NCBI GenBank assembly: GCA_944328495.1
Contig: CALVHR010000013.1
Coordinates: 1 to 53,936 of the forward strand
Direction of reading: 5' to 3'
Origin: an uncultured Clostridia bacterium
Lineage (GTDB): Bacteria; Bacillota; Clostridia; Christensenellales; Borkfalkiaceae
DNA: 53,936 nt
Shown: piece by piece, positions 24,284-33,255 of the stretch
Layout: each line of letters starts with the position of its first letter
How positions within the stretch are numbered: the first letter of the stretch is position 1
The notes under the pieces: generated by a model
What the model was told of the DNA's origin: nothing
Seen by the model: only the letters and a program-made list of their open reading frames with translations
Databases searched by the model: none
Program-made: the position numbers and the translations under genes

Positions 24284-26764
24284 ATGAAATTGTTAAAAAA
24301 ATCACTTGTTTTTGCTCTTTCGGCATTTTTGTTGTTGGGATCGGTTGCTTGCGCTTCTCAAGACGGAGAAGACGGGAAGGAATATACCGACCCGAACACG
24401 ACCTATACCACATACGACAACCGCGCGTACAACGAATATCTTCTCGGTGAAGAGGCGACCATTGCGAATCAGTGGGAAGGCTATGGCATCGGTGACCCCT
24501 TTGTGATGCGCTGGAACGGAATGTATTATCTGTACTGTTCTTCGCTCAATTTTCAGACAGGGGTACGCGGGTATAAATCGGCAGATCTCGTGAACTGGAC
24601 ACCGATGACGGGCAACGGGCTTACAGAAGGGTATGTCTCGCAAGATCCGATCACGGCGTCGGCATACGCGCCCGAAGTGTATTATTGGGACGGGACATTT
24701 TATATGTATACTTCGCCGGGCGGGAACGGGCATTATGTGCTGACTTCCGCTTCGCCCGAAGGTCCGTTCGTAAAGGCGACGGAGAATTTCGGGCTCCGCA
24801 TCGACGGATCGGTGTTTATTGACGATAACGAAGAAAAATATTTCCTGTATGCAGACGATACCGGGATCCGCATGGCGAAAATGACGGATATGTTGACGGT
24901 CGACGCGAAGGCGACGCCCGTACTGAACGGCACATCCATCGGCGGCTGGACGGAAGGGCCGTACGTTCTCAAACGGGACGGGATCTATTATCTCACCTAT
25001 ACGGGCAACCATGTAACGTCGGACGGGTATCGTATCGCGTACGCGACCGCAGAGAACCTTTCGCGCACGGACGGCGGCATCGACCGCAATGCGTTCACTC
25101 GCGCGGCGGACAATCCGCTGGCTCTCGAAACGGAAGGCGAACTCAAAGGCATCGGGCACTCTTCCACGGTGATGGGACCGGATATGGATTCGTATTATCT
25201 TGCCTATCACTATCTCAACTCTTCGGGCGGGCCCAACCGCAGTCTCGGCATTGACCGCCTGACCTTTAACGGAAAGCAGATGTCGGTAGCGCCCGGGTTG
25301 CAGGGGAGCGTCAAACCTGCTCTTCCCGCATTTTATGCGACGGGCAAGGACGGCGAAAAATTTGAAACGAGCGGCGCGTTTCTTGTCAGCAAGGAAAGCG
25401 CGGCGGCAAACTTTACCGCAGAATTCAACGTGAGCGGAAGCACCGCGACGACATTTGTTTTTGCGTACACGGACGAAAATAATTATGCCGGAGTTACGGT
25501 GGATCTTGCGGCAAAGAGTATTTCTTTGTTTACGGTGCAGGGCGGGCAGCGAAGCGAGATCGCTCAGGGCAAAACCGAAAATGCTTTTTCCGCCGATAAA
25601 ATGCACACTGTGCGCGTTGCGGCGCGTGACGGGCTGGTAGATGTTGTCTTTGATGAAATGACCAAAATCGACGATGCGTCTGCGACATTTTCTGCCGGAA
25701 AGATCGGTTATAAAGATCTTGCGACGGACGCACAGGTCGGATATACCGCTTTCAGCAATGTGGCTATGGGCATGAGCGACGAGAGCGAACCGAAACAGGC
25801 GACGGGTTATGTCGGGGCGTCTCTGTATCTTCGCGAAGATACCTATTGCGATGCATTCAGTCTGAGCGACAAGAGCGGTGTTGCGGTGATTGAAGAGGGA
25901 AATCTTGCAGGCGTTAAGAGTATGACGCTTGCAAAAGAAGATTTTGTAAGTTATTTGGTCAATGCGCGCGAAGGCGGCAGATACGCGATCGAACTCATTT
26001 ACCGCGAAAGCGATGGCGGAAAAGAAGTCGGTATCCGTATCGGCAACGAAACGGGCTTCAAATGCAAGCTGCCCGCGATCGAGGCGGAAGAAGGCGAATA
26101 TGTCAAGGCAGTCGTAATGGAGGCGGACTTGCAAAAGGGTGCAAACATTGTCAAGATCGAATCGCTTTCGGAGGAGATCGCATTTGCAGGATTGCGTTTT
26201 GTAGAAGCGTCCGCGCAGTCGCCGCAGTTCGAGGCTTCCCTTGGAGAATATGTGGAAAAGGGCGTCGATTATAAGACGATCTGGAAGATCAAGGACGGCG
26301 GACATTATGCGAAAGCCGGTACGCGTCAGCTCGTATATTTCGGCGACAATACGATCGGTGATTTCACAATGGAAGTAGAGATCAAACTCGAAGGTGCGAC
26401 GGGAACTTCGACGGCAGGTATCGTGTTCCATGCACGAAATTACGCCGCATCTTCGTACGACGCCTATACGAGCATACAAGGGTATTATCTGGCGGTCAAC
26501 AATAATCAGGTCGTGTTGGATGAGCTCAATTATGCGGACGGATCGCAGTCCAACCTCGCAACTTTTGTACAGGGCAATCCTTTCAAGACAAGCGACGTGT
26601 TTGTGCCGCTGAAAATTCAGGTGCGCGGCAATACGATCACGGCCTGGTCGGGAGAAACGCTCCTGTTTACGTATACCGATACTTGGGGATTCTCGAACGG
26701 CAAAATCGGATTGTACACAAACGGGGCGGCGGTCATATACCGCAATCTGAAAATTTACGCCTGA
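24284..26764 (+). CDS. GH43 glycosidase lipoprotein (arabinofuranosidase/xylosidase type) with C-terminal binding modules
   Basis: This 826-residue lipoprotein (lipobox SVAC, Cys23) has a five-bladed beta-propeller GH43 domain at about 45-340. The catalytic base is Asp71 in GIGDPFV, the pKa-modulating Asp174 lies in RIDGSVF and the acid Glu224 in WTEGPYV. GHSSTVMGP near 290 carries the conserved His. Residues about 355-500 form a LamG-like sandwich, about 515-640 a CBM6-like module and about 650-826 a concanavalin-like domain ending in YRNLKIY. It would release arabinose or xylose side groups or ends outside the cell. It is followed by a paralogue with the same order of domains. Exact specificity cannot be read from the sequence. 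Confidence 0.9.
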   Translation: MKLLKKSLVFALSAFLLLGSVACASQDGEDGKEYTDPNTTYTTYDNRAYNEYLLGEEATIANQWEGYGIGDPFVMRWNGMYYLYCSSLNFQTGVRGYKSADLVNWTPMTGNGLTEGYVSQDPITASAYAPEVYYWDGTFYMYTSPGGNGHYVLTSASPEGPFVKATENFGLRIDGSVFIDDNEEKYFLYADDTGIRMAKMTDMLTVDAKATPVLNGTSIGGWTEGPYVLKRDGIYYLTYTGNHVTSDGYRIAYATAENLSRTDGGIDRNAFTRAADNPLALETEGELKGIGHSSTVMGPDMDSYYLAYHYLNSSGGPNRSLGIDRLTFNGKQMSVAPGLQGSVKPALPAFYATGKDGEKFETSGAFLVSKESAAANFTAEFNVSGSTATTFVFAYTDENNYAGVTVDLAAKSISLFTVQGGQRSEIAQGKTENAFSADKMHTVRVAARDGLVDVVFDEMTKIDDASATFSAGKIGYKDLATDAQVGYTAFSNVAMGMSDESEPKQATGYVGASLYLREDTYCDAFSLSDKSGVAVIEEGNLAGVKSMTLAKEDFVSYLVNAREGGRYAIELIYRESDGGKEVGIRIGNETGFKCKLPAIEAEEGEYVKAVVMEADLQKGANIVKIESLSEEIAFAGLRFVEASAQSPQFEASLGEYVEKGVDYKTIWKIKDGGHYAKAGTRQLVYFGDNTIGDFTMEVEIKLEGATGTSTAGIVFHARNYAASSYDAYTSIQGYYLAVNNNQVVLDELNYADGSQSNLATFVQGNPFKTSDVFVPLKIQVRGNTITAWSGETLLFTYTDTWGFSNGKIGLYTNGAAVIYRNLKIYA

Positions 26765-26774
26765 TCGAACGGTT

Positions 26775-26805
26775 GCGGAGAGCCGCATGCGGCTCTCCGC
26801 TTTTT
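26775..26805 (+). terminator. Intrinsic terminator or attenuator between the two GH43 genes
   Basis: GCGGAGAGCCGC (26775-26786) and its complement (26789-26800) form a stem followed by five T. The next ribosome site follows at once, so partial read-through probably adjusts the ratio of upstream to downstream products. Confidence 0.75.
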
Positions 26806-26818
26806 AAAAGGAACAATC

Positions 26819-29212
26819 ATGCGGAACAAGAAGCAAGGAGCTTTGATTATGGCGACGATCATGGCGGCGGCCGTGTTGGGCGGATGCGCCGCAAAGCGTG
26901 AGGAGATCGCATACGTCCCGCCCGAACGCGAACGGTACGAAAACTGTATCGAGATCGAAGGGCAGTGGGGCGAGAGCGCCGCGACGGGCCACGGCGGGCA
27001 GTACGGAATCGGCGATCCGTTTGTGATGCGCTGGAACGGAAAATATTATCTGTATCCTTCCACTTCCGATCCCTGCGACGGCATCAAGGTGTTTGAATCG
27101 GAAGATGCAGTGCATTGGACGGACAAGGGGTTTGCTGTCGCGCCGAGCGAGGCGACCGTACACGGTGCGTATGCTCCCGAAGTCGTATATTACAACGGGT
27201 ATTTTTATTTGTGTCAATCGCGTGCGGGGCAGGGGCACTACATTTACCGCTCCGAAAGTCCTACGGATGGGTTTGTGCTTTGGAGCATTTCGAACGCCGA
27301 AGAGGGCAGTATCGATTACGGAAATCTCGGAATGGGCATTGACGGCTCGTTTTATGTTTCGGACGACGGTAAACTGTATATCATGCACACGTCTACTCCC
27401 GCAGGATTGCAATTCAACGAGATCACGGATGCGGAGAACATTCGCCCCGAAACGATCGGAAAGGCGCAGCCGCTGGGCGAAGCCAACTTGCGGCACTGGA
27501 TCGAAGGCCCCGGTATTTTTCGCCGCGGGGAGTACAGCTATTTAACGTATACGGGAAATCATGTCATCTCCGACGGTTACCGCGTGGCATATTCTTACGC
27601 GAAGGATCTTTCCGATCTCTCTTCGTTCGTACAGCCGCGCGACAACGTCACGATCATCGATACCGATGCGGACCACCGCGGGCTGGGGCACAGCAGTAAT
27701 TTTGTAGGGCCGGACCTCGATTCGATCTACACTGCATATCACAGTTTGGTCGGAAACGGACCTGCGCGGCGGTATAATCTGGACAGATACCTTCCTTCGG
27801 GGGGACTGCTCACCGCCAACGGCGTGACGCACCGTCCCGTGCTGGTGCCTGCACAACCCACTGCATCGGCGGCATCGGGGGATGCGCTCATGGAAAAGAA
27901 CGGGGTATTTACGCTCGGCAGCACGCAGGGATATTTTACGGCAGAGTTCAATTTTGTGCCGCAGAGCGGGCAAAAACTCTGCTTTGGCGATAAGTATTGC
28001 ATCACGCTGGAAGACGGTACGATCGCTCTTTTCAAAGACGGACAAGAGATCGCCGCGAAATCAATTGCGTTTGCGTCGGATAAAATCAATACGGTGCGCG
28101 TCGAAAACGGCGACGGGATCGGATACATATATCTCAACAACATGCGTGCGATCGAGTATGCGGCGCAAGCCTCGCCCGGCGCGGTGGGGTATGCCGTCCG
28201 TGAGGGGGTGCAATATACTGCGTTCACGAACGACGTGTTCGGCACTTCCGATTTTGAAGCTCCCAAAAATTTTCCGACGAAATTTCCCGCAACTTCGTAC
28301 TTGAAAGGCGAGATGCGAGGTTTTTGTATCAAAGGCGCGGAGCAGGTTTCGGGCGGTGTGCGCGTCGGCGAAAAACAGAGTATCGTACAGACGCGCGATG
28401 ACGAAAACGCCGTATGCCTTGCAAAGGGCGATTGGGTCAAGTACGCCGTCGACGTTCCCGAAGACGGGATGTATTCCGTTTCGGCACGTGTTTTGACGGG
28501 AGAAAAGGCAAAACTGCGCATAGCCATAGGTGAAAGCGAGCTTATCGCCGAGATCGATCCGGCAAGCGAAGCGGAAATGGAAGCGGTGAACGTGACGCTG
28601 GGCAGAATGAATGCGGAAAAAGGTGTCAAAGCCATGAAAGTCGAAGTGCTTTCGGGGAAAGCGGGGATCATTCTCTTTGATGTGCGCGCGGGGGCGGAAA
28701 TGCCTCAAAACGTTTCCGTTTCGGCTTTTCAGCCGTTGAGCGGCGATGTTTCGGTGGGCGAGACCGTTCGCGTTTCGGGCGGCGACGTGCCGGGAGCGGC
28801 GCATTGGGGAAATGCGGGCATCACCGATTTTGAAACCGAACTGACTTTTTGCCTTTCGGCGAATGCGGATGCGGGATTTATGCTTCGCGAGAACTATTAT
28901 TCGTGGTTCACGGCACAGCCGAAACAGTCGTGGCGCGGATATTATCTGCAATTCACGGGGCAGATCATGACTTTGCGCCGCTTTGATTACGGCGATGAGA
29001 TGCTGGTTTCGGCGCGCGCGCCTTCCGTTTCGGACGGGAACGCGCACACCGTGAAAGTCAGCGCAAGAAACGGTACTTTGTCCGTCATTTTGGACGGAAA
29101 CAGTAAACTGGAATATACGGACGATCATGCGTTTACAAGCGGATATCTCGGCGTCTATTCCGCGGCAGGGCAGATCGAGCTTCTGGATTTTACGTATAAC
29201 ATTTTAAAGTGA
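26819..29212 (+). CDS. Second GH43 glycosidase lipoprotein
   Basis: This 797-residue lipoprotein has a lipobox LGGC (Cys23). The GH43 propeller (about 50-340) shows base Asp66 in GIGDPFV, Asp175 in GIDGSFY and acid Glu229 in HWIEGPG. HSSNFVGP near 300 is the conserved His loop. C-terminal modules repeat the order of the upstream paralogue: LamG-like at about 355-485, CBM6-like at about 495-620 and a concanavalin-like domain to the end. Divergence from the paralogue in the propeller suggests a different linkage or side chain. It starts with AAGGAAC 13 bases after the terminator-like hairpin. Confidence 0.9.
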   Translation: MRNKKQGALIMATIMAAAVLGGCAAKREEIAYVPPERERYENCIEIEGQWGESAATGHGGQYGIGDPFVMRWNGKYYLYPSTSDPCDGIKVFESEDAVHWTDKGFAVAPSEATVHGAYAPEVVYYNGYFYLCQSRAGQGHYIYRSESPTDGFVLWSISNAEEGSIDYGNLGMGIDGSFYVSDDGKLYIMHTSTPAGLQFNEITDAENIRPETIGKAQPLGEANLRHWIEGPGIFRRGEYSYLTYTGNHVISDGYRVAYSYAKDLSDLSSFVQPRDNVTIIDTDADHRGLGHSSNFVGPDLDSIYTAYHSLVGNGPARRYNLDRYLPSGGLLTANGVTHRPVLVPAQPTASAASGDALMEKNGVFTLGSTQGYFTAEFNFVPQSGQKLCFGDKYCITLEDGTIALFKDGQEIAAKSIAFASDKINTVRVENGDGIGYIYLNNMRAIEYAAQASPGAVGYAVREGVQYTAFTNDVFGTSDFEAPKNFPTKFPATSYLKGEMRGFCIKGAEQVSGGVRVGEKQSIVQTRDDENAVCLAKGDWVKYAVDVPEDGMYSVSARVLTGEKAKLRIAIGESELIAEIDPASEAEMEAVNVTLGRMNAEKGVKAMKVEVLSGKAGIILFDVRAGAEMPQNVSVSAFQPLSGDVSVGETVRVSGGDVPGAAHWGNAGITDFETELTFCLSANADAGFMLRENYYSWFTAQPKQSWRGYYLQFTGQIMTLRRFDYGDEMLVSARAPSVSDGNAHTVKVSARNGTLSVILDGNSKLEYTDDHAFTSGYLGVYSAAGQIELLDFTYNILK

Positions 29213-29252
29213 GAGCGCGGCCAAATGCCGCATATTCGGACAGGAGAGTTTT

Positions 29253-30986
29253 ATGAAACATACAAAGTGTTACATTGCGGGGCATCCGCGCCCGCAGTTT
29301 GTGCGAAAAGATTGGAAGAGCCTGAACGGCACATGGAAATTTGCATTCGGCGAAGAAGTAAATGATGCGGCGGCAAAAAAAGGTGAGCTTGCGCGCACCA
29401 TTTGCGTTCCTTTTACTTATGAAACAGAGAAGAGCGGCATCGGGGATACTTCCTTTCATGAATCGGTTTGGTATTCGCGGGAGATCGAAGGGAAAGCGGG
29501 CAAACGTACGCTTCTGTATATCGGCGGCGCCGATTATGAGACGGAAGTGTATGTCAACGGAAGTTTTGCCGGCAGGCATGTCGGTGCATATACTCGCTTT
29601 TGCGTCGATGTGACGCCCTATCTGCGAGGGAACAGGGGAACGCTCTGCATTAAATGCACCGACTGCAATTCTCCCGTGCAGGTGCGCGGAAAACAGCGCT
29701 GGGAACGTGAAAATTTCGGCTGCTGGTATGTGCAGACAACGGGCATATGGAAGAGCGTATGGCTGGAATACGTCGACAAACAATATCTGACAGAACTGAA
29801 AATGACGCCTTCTTTGCAGGATAATTCCGTCACGTTTTCGGTCGGAGTGTCGCACCCGTGCGCGGATGCACAGGTACGTATCGCGATTTCTTTTGACGGA
29901 AAACCCGTACAGGATGTGTGCGTGAATGCACGCGATGCGGAAAACGAGATTTGTGTGCGACTGGACAGCGGCGCGCTCACCTATCAGGTGGAGCAGTGGT
30001 CGGTTTGGTCCCCCGCCTTGTACGACGTCGATATCGAGGTGTGGCAGGGCGGAAAAAAGGTCGATGCGGTCGGAAGCTATTTCGGACTGCGCGAATTTGT
30101 TGCCAAGGACGGAAAGCTGCTCTTCAATAATCTGCCGTATTATCTTCGTCTTCTGCTCGATCAGGGATACTGGCCCGAATCGGGTATCACGCCGCCTTCG
30201 GAAGAAGCGATCGAGAGTGACATCCGTTTGAGCAAAGAAATGGGGTTTAACGGCGTGCGCAAACATCAGAAGGTTGAGGACGACGTATTTTTGTATTATG
30301 CGGACATCTTAGGATTTGTTGTCTGGTGTGAGCTTCCGTCCAATCACTGGTATTCGGACGAGGCGTCCGAACGCATCGTAAACGAATGGATGCAGATCGT
30401 ACGGCAAAATTATAACCATCCGAGCGTCGTTACCTGGGTCATTTTTAACGAAAGCTGGGGGGTGCGCAACATTTTTACCAACGGACGGCAGTCCGCGCTT
30501 GCGACCGCACTGTATTATCTGACAAAAAACTTCGATCCGATGCGTCCCGTTATATCCAACGACGGATGGATGCATGCCAAAAGCGATATTTTGACCGTGC
30601 ATCACTATGAACAGGACGGCGAAAAACTGTATTCGTTCTACGATGACATCCGCAAATTGACCGAAGGGGATGCAGGCAATTCGCAGTTTTTGCCGTATGC
30701 GGAAGGGTATCGCTACGAGGGCCAGCCGATCGTGATGAGCGAATTCGGCGGAACGGCGTATGTCAACGACGAAAAGAACGGCTGGGGTTACGGCGCAGGC
30801 GTAAAGAGCGACGAGGAATATATCGCACGCCTTCGCTCGCTCGTTTCGGCGATTTCGAAGATGCATATCAGCGGATATTGTTATACGCAGATCACCGACG
30901 TTGAACAGGAAGTCAACGGCATTCTTCGTGCAGATCGAACGCCCAAAGTTCCTGTGGAAGAGATCGCAAAAATCAATCGTATCTGA
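29253..30986 (+). CDS. GH2 glycoside hydrolase, cytoplasmic
   Basis: This 577-residue protein without signal peptide has the three GH2 core domains. The sugar-binding jelly roll spans about 12-175 (HPRPQFVRKDWKSLNGTW), the Ig-like domain 180-280 and the TIM barrel 285-577. Acid/base Glu400 lies in FNESWG and nucleophile Glu497 in IVMSEFGG. CYTQITDVEQEVNG near the C-terminus is typical of compact GH2 enzymes. It lacks the small-chain domains of LacZ. Substrate could be beta-galactosides, beta-xylosides or beta-glucuronides; the neighbours favour xylan fragments imported into the cell. It is the last gene of the GH43 unit, with GGAGAG upstream. Confidence 0.9.
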   Translation: MKHTKCYIAGHPRPQFVRKDWKSLNGTWKFAFGEEVNDAAAKKGELARTICVPFTYETEKSGIGDTSFHESVWYSREIEGKAGKRTLLYIGGADYETEVYVNGSFAGRHVGAYTRFCVDVTPYLRGNRGTLCIKCTDCNSPVQVRGKQRWERENFGCWYVQTTGIWKSVWLEYVDKQYLTELKMTPSLQDNSVTFSVGVSHPCADAQVRIAISFDGKPVQDVCVNARDAENEICVRLDSGALTYQVEQWSVWSPALYDVDIEVWQGGKKVDAVGSYFGLREFVAKDGKLLFNNLPYYLRLLLDQGYWPESGITPPSEEAIESDIRLSKEMGFNGVRKHQKVEDDVFLYYADILGFVVWCELPSNHWYSDEASERIVNEWMQIVRQNYNHPSVVTWVIFNESWGVRNIFTNGRQSALATALYYLTKNFDPMRPVISNDGWMHAKSDILTVHHYEQDGEKLYSFYDDIRKLTEGDAGNSQFLPYAEGYRYEGQPIVMSEFGGTAYVNDEKNGWGYGAGVKSDEEYIARLRSLVSAISKMHISGYCYTQITDVEQEVNGILRADRTPKVPVEEIAKINRI

Positions 30987-30988
30987 TC

Positions 30989-31022
30989 AAACGCGCCGCG
31001 CTAAATTTAGCGCGGCGCGTTT
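30989..31022 (+). terminator. Terminator after GH2
   Basis: A perfect 34-base palindrome (AAACGCGCCGCGCTAAA and its complement) follows the stop codon by two bases and ends in TTTAAAAA. Confidence 0.8.
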
Positions 31023-31027
31023 AAAAA

Positions 31028-31070
31028 CAGGGGCGTGTGCGCGGAATCGCGCACACGCCCCTGTGATTTT
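31028..31070 (-). terminator. Terminator of the citrate synthase gene
   Basis: CAGGGGCGTGTGCGC (31028-31042) pairs with 31049-31063. On the minus strand it is followed by TTTTTAAAC, on the plus strand by TGATTTTATT. Confidence 0.75.
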
Positions 31071-31098
31071 ATTCAATTTCGTATGTTTGCTTGCAATT

Positions 31099-32499
31099 TC
31101 AGTCTTCTTCTTTGCGCTCTTCGAGCGGCACGTATTTTTGACGGGGCGCGACTGCCTGATAGCCGGGACGGATAATTTTGCCGCCGTTCGTGATCTCCTC
31201 CATGCGGTGAGCGGACCAGCCTGCAATGCGTGCGACTGCAAAGAAGGGAGTGTACAGTTCGCGGGGCAGATCGAGCATGTCGTAAACAAAGCCCGAATAA
31301 AAGTCCACGTTGGGAGCGACGCCTTTGTAGATGCGGCGCTTTTCGGCAATGACTTCCGCCGCTGCCTGCGCGACGTATTTGCGCATTTCATATTCCTCTT
31401 CCTTGTGCTTTTCCACGGCGAGTTTTTCGGCAAACGATTTGAGGATGTCCGCGCGCGGATCGGACAGGGAATACACGGCGTGACCCATGCCGTAGACAAG
31501 CCCCGAATGGTCGTACGCCTCTTTGTCTACGATCTTCGCGACATAATCTTTCAGTTTGCCGCGGTCGAAATCGGGAACGTTCGCTTTGATGTTGTCGAAC
31601 ATTTCACAGACTTTGATGTTTGCACCGCCGTGCTTGGGACCTTTGAGGGAGCCGAGCGATGCCGCGACGGACGAGTAGGTGTCCGTACCCGACGAGGTCA
31701 CGACGTGCGTGGTGAACGTCGAGTTGTTGCCGCCGCCGTGTTCGGCGTGCAGGACGAGACAGAGGTCGAGCACTTCCGCTTCGAGTTCGGTGTATTTGCA
31801 GTCGCTGCGCAGGATGTAGAGGATGTTTTCAGCGCAGGAAAGTTCTTTTTGCGGTTTATGGATAAACAGCGACGCGTCCGAATGGTAGTAGCTGTACGCC
31901 TTTTGCGAATAGACGCAGAGCAGAGGGAATTGTGCGATCAGCTGTAAGGACTGCCGCAAAACGTTGCGCTTTGACGTGTCGTCGGGTTTCGGGTCATAAG
32001 GATAGAGCGCAAGCACACTGCGCGCCAGCATATTCATCATGTCTTTGGACGGGGCTTTCATGATGATGTCGCGCACAAATGAGGGCGGCAGGGTACGGAA
32101 ATCGGCGAGGATCTCGCAGAAACGTTCGAGCTGCGCCTTGGTGGGCAGATGTCCGAACAGGAGCAAATAGGTCGCTTCTTCAAAATCAAAGCGCCGTCCC
32201 TTTGCGCCCGCGACCAGGTCGCGGATATTGATACCGCGGTAGTAGAGCTGCCCGTCCATGGGCACTTTATTGCCGTCTTTGTCCTTGCCGAACGCGAGGA
32301 TCTCGGAGATCTCGGTGAGCCCGCAGACGACGCCGTTTCCGTTAATGTCGCGAAGACCGCGTTTGACGTCGTATTTTTCGTAAAGTTTGGGGTTGATGAT
32401 GTCGCTCTTGCTCGCCATGCGCGTCAGTTCCGTGATATCCTGCGCGTATTTGCTGTAGTATTTGTATAAGGCTTGCTCGCGAAGTTCTGCGTAGTTCAT
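31099..32499 (-). CDS. gltA: Citrate synthase
   Basis: This 466-residue enzyme condenses oxaloacetate with acetyl-CoA to citrate. It has the family signature GSLKGPKHGGANIKV and the catalytic residues in HAEHGGGNNSTFTTH, GMGHAVYS and VDFYSGFVYDML. The N-terminus is about 70 residues longer than short Gram-positive CitZ proteins, a form common in Clostridia. It stands alone, without aconitase or isocitrate dehydrogenase nearby, and probably serves glutamate synthesis through a partial TCA path. Start is fixed by GGAGGTG. It is divergent from the hydrogenase operon. A 2-methylcitrate synthase activity is possible but no propionate genes are near. Confidence 0.93.
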   Translation of the reverse strand: MNYAELREQALYKYYSKYAQDITELTRMASKSDIINPKLYEKYDVKRGLRDINGNGVVCGLTEISEILAFGKDKDGNKVPMDGQLYYRGINIRDLVAGAKGRRFDFEEATYLLLFGHLPTKAQLERFCEILADFRTLPPSFVRDIIMKAPSKDMMNMLARSVLALYPYDPKPDDTSKRNVLRQSLQLIAQFPLLCVYSQKAYSYYHSDASLFIHKPQKELSCAENILYILRSDCKYTELEAEVLDLCLVLHAEHGGGNNSTFTTHVVTSSGTDTYSSVAASLGSLKGPKHGGANIKVCEMFDNIKANVPDFDRGKLKDYVAKIVDKEAYDHSGLVYGMGHAVYSLSDPRADILKSFAEKLAVEKHKEEEYEMRKYVAQAAAEVIAEKRRIYKGVAPNVDFYSGFVYDMLDLPRELYTPFFAVARIAGWSAHRMEEITNGGKIIRPGYQAVAPRQKYVPLEERKEED

Positions 32500-32551
32500 G
32501 CGTTCACCTCCGAAGTTTTGTACAATACCCGCAGGCCATGCCTGCCGTTAA

Positions 32552-32580
32552 AGAATACCATAAATCGGAAAAAATGTCAA
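32552..32580 (-). promoter_or_regulatory. Promoter of citrate synthase
   Basis: On the minus strand TTGACA (32580-32575) and TATTCT (32557-32552) are 17 bases apart with an extended TGg. A small GCAGGC-CAT-GCCTGC hairpin (32531-32545) begins at the expected transcript start. Confidence 0.8.
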
Positions 32581-32660
32581 GCGCACCCCGTTTCCGTCCG
32601 CCGCGGGGAGCAAAGGCGGCGAAATTGCGTAAAAAAAACAAAAAATGTCGCGTAGAATCA

Positions 32661-32689
32661 TTGAAAAAAATAATGCGTTATGATAAAAT
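32661..32689 (+). promoter_or_regulatory. Promoter of the hydrogenase operon
   Basis: TTGAAA (32661-32666) and an extended -10, TGaTAAAAT (32681-32689), are 17 bases apart between -35 and -10. The leader to the TTG start at 32754 is about 58 bases. Confidence 0.75.
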
Positions 32690-32753
32690 AATAGTATTGA
32701 ATTATAAATTGGGGGCAGTGTTCCCTATATATTACTGTCGGAGGTAGGTTTCA

Positions 32754-33254
32754 TTGGCTAAGAAGATCGATGTTCCTTTCAACGGTACGAAGGAACAGGA
32801 AGAAAAGCTGCGCGCAGAGCTTGCGCAATTAAAGACGCGCGGCGACAATGGGTTGATGATTGCGGCTCTGCAAAAAGCGCAGGATATTTACGGATATCTT
32901 CCCGAAGCGGTTCAGCAGATCATTGCGGACGAGCTGGGCGTTTCACTTGCGGAAGTGTACGGCGTGGCGACGTTTTACGCACAGTTCTCATTGTACCCGA
33001 AGGGGCAGTACAAGATCGGGGTATGTCTTGGCACGGCGTGCTATGTCAAGGGCAGCGGCGACGTCTATAAAAAGATTTGCGACACGTTAAAGATCGAAGG
33101 CGGACAGTGCACCGACGATTTGAAATTTTCGCTGGATGCCACGCGCTGCATCGGTTGCTGCGGGCTCGCGCCGGTTATGACGGTGAACGACGACGTGTAC
33201 GGCAAGGTCACGCCCGACGAAGTCGAGGGGATCCTGGCGAAGTACAGGGACTGA
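32754..33254 (+). CDS. hndA: [FeFe] hydrogenase subunit, NuoE-like 2Fe-2S protein (HndA)
   Basis: This 166-residue protein matches the 24-kDa subunit family of complex I. It has an N-terminal helical part (YGYLPEAVQQIIADELGV) and a thioredoxin-like 2Fe-2S domain. The four Cys ligands are in CLGTACYVKG and in CIGCCGLAPV. It passes electrons between the NAD(P)H-oxidising subunit and the rest of the complex. Translation starts at TTG 32754, with GGAGG ten bases upstream; no in-frame ATG gives the conserved N-terminus. It is first of five genes packed with gaps of 20 bases or less. Confidence 0.93.
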   Translation: MAKKIDVPFNGTKEQEEKLRAELAQLKTRGDNGLMIAALQKAQDIYGYLPEAVQQIIADELGVSLAEVYGVATFYAQFSLYPKGQYKIGVCLGTACYVKGSGDVYKKICDTLKIEGGQCTDDLKFSLDATRCIGCCGLAPVMTVNDDVYGKVTPDEVEGILAKYRD

Positions 33255-33255
33255 C

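Noticed and set aside
24302-26788. An 828-codon minus-strand frame
   Set aside because: It is antisense to the first GH43 gene, which has intact catalytic motifs and a signal peptide; the antisense protein has no recognisable features.
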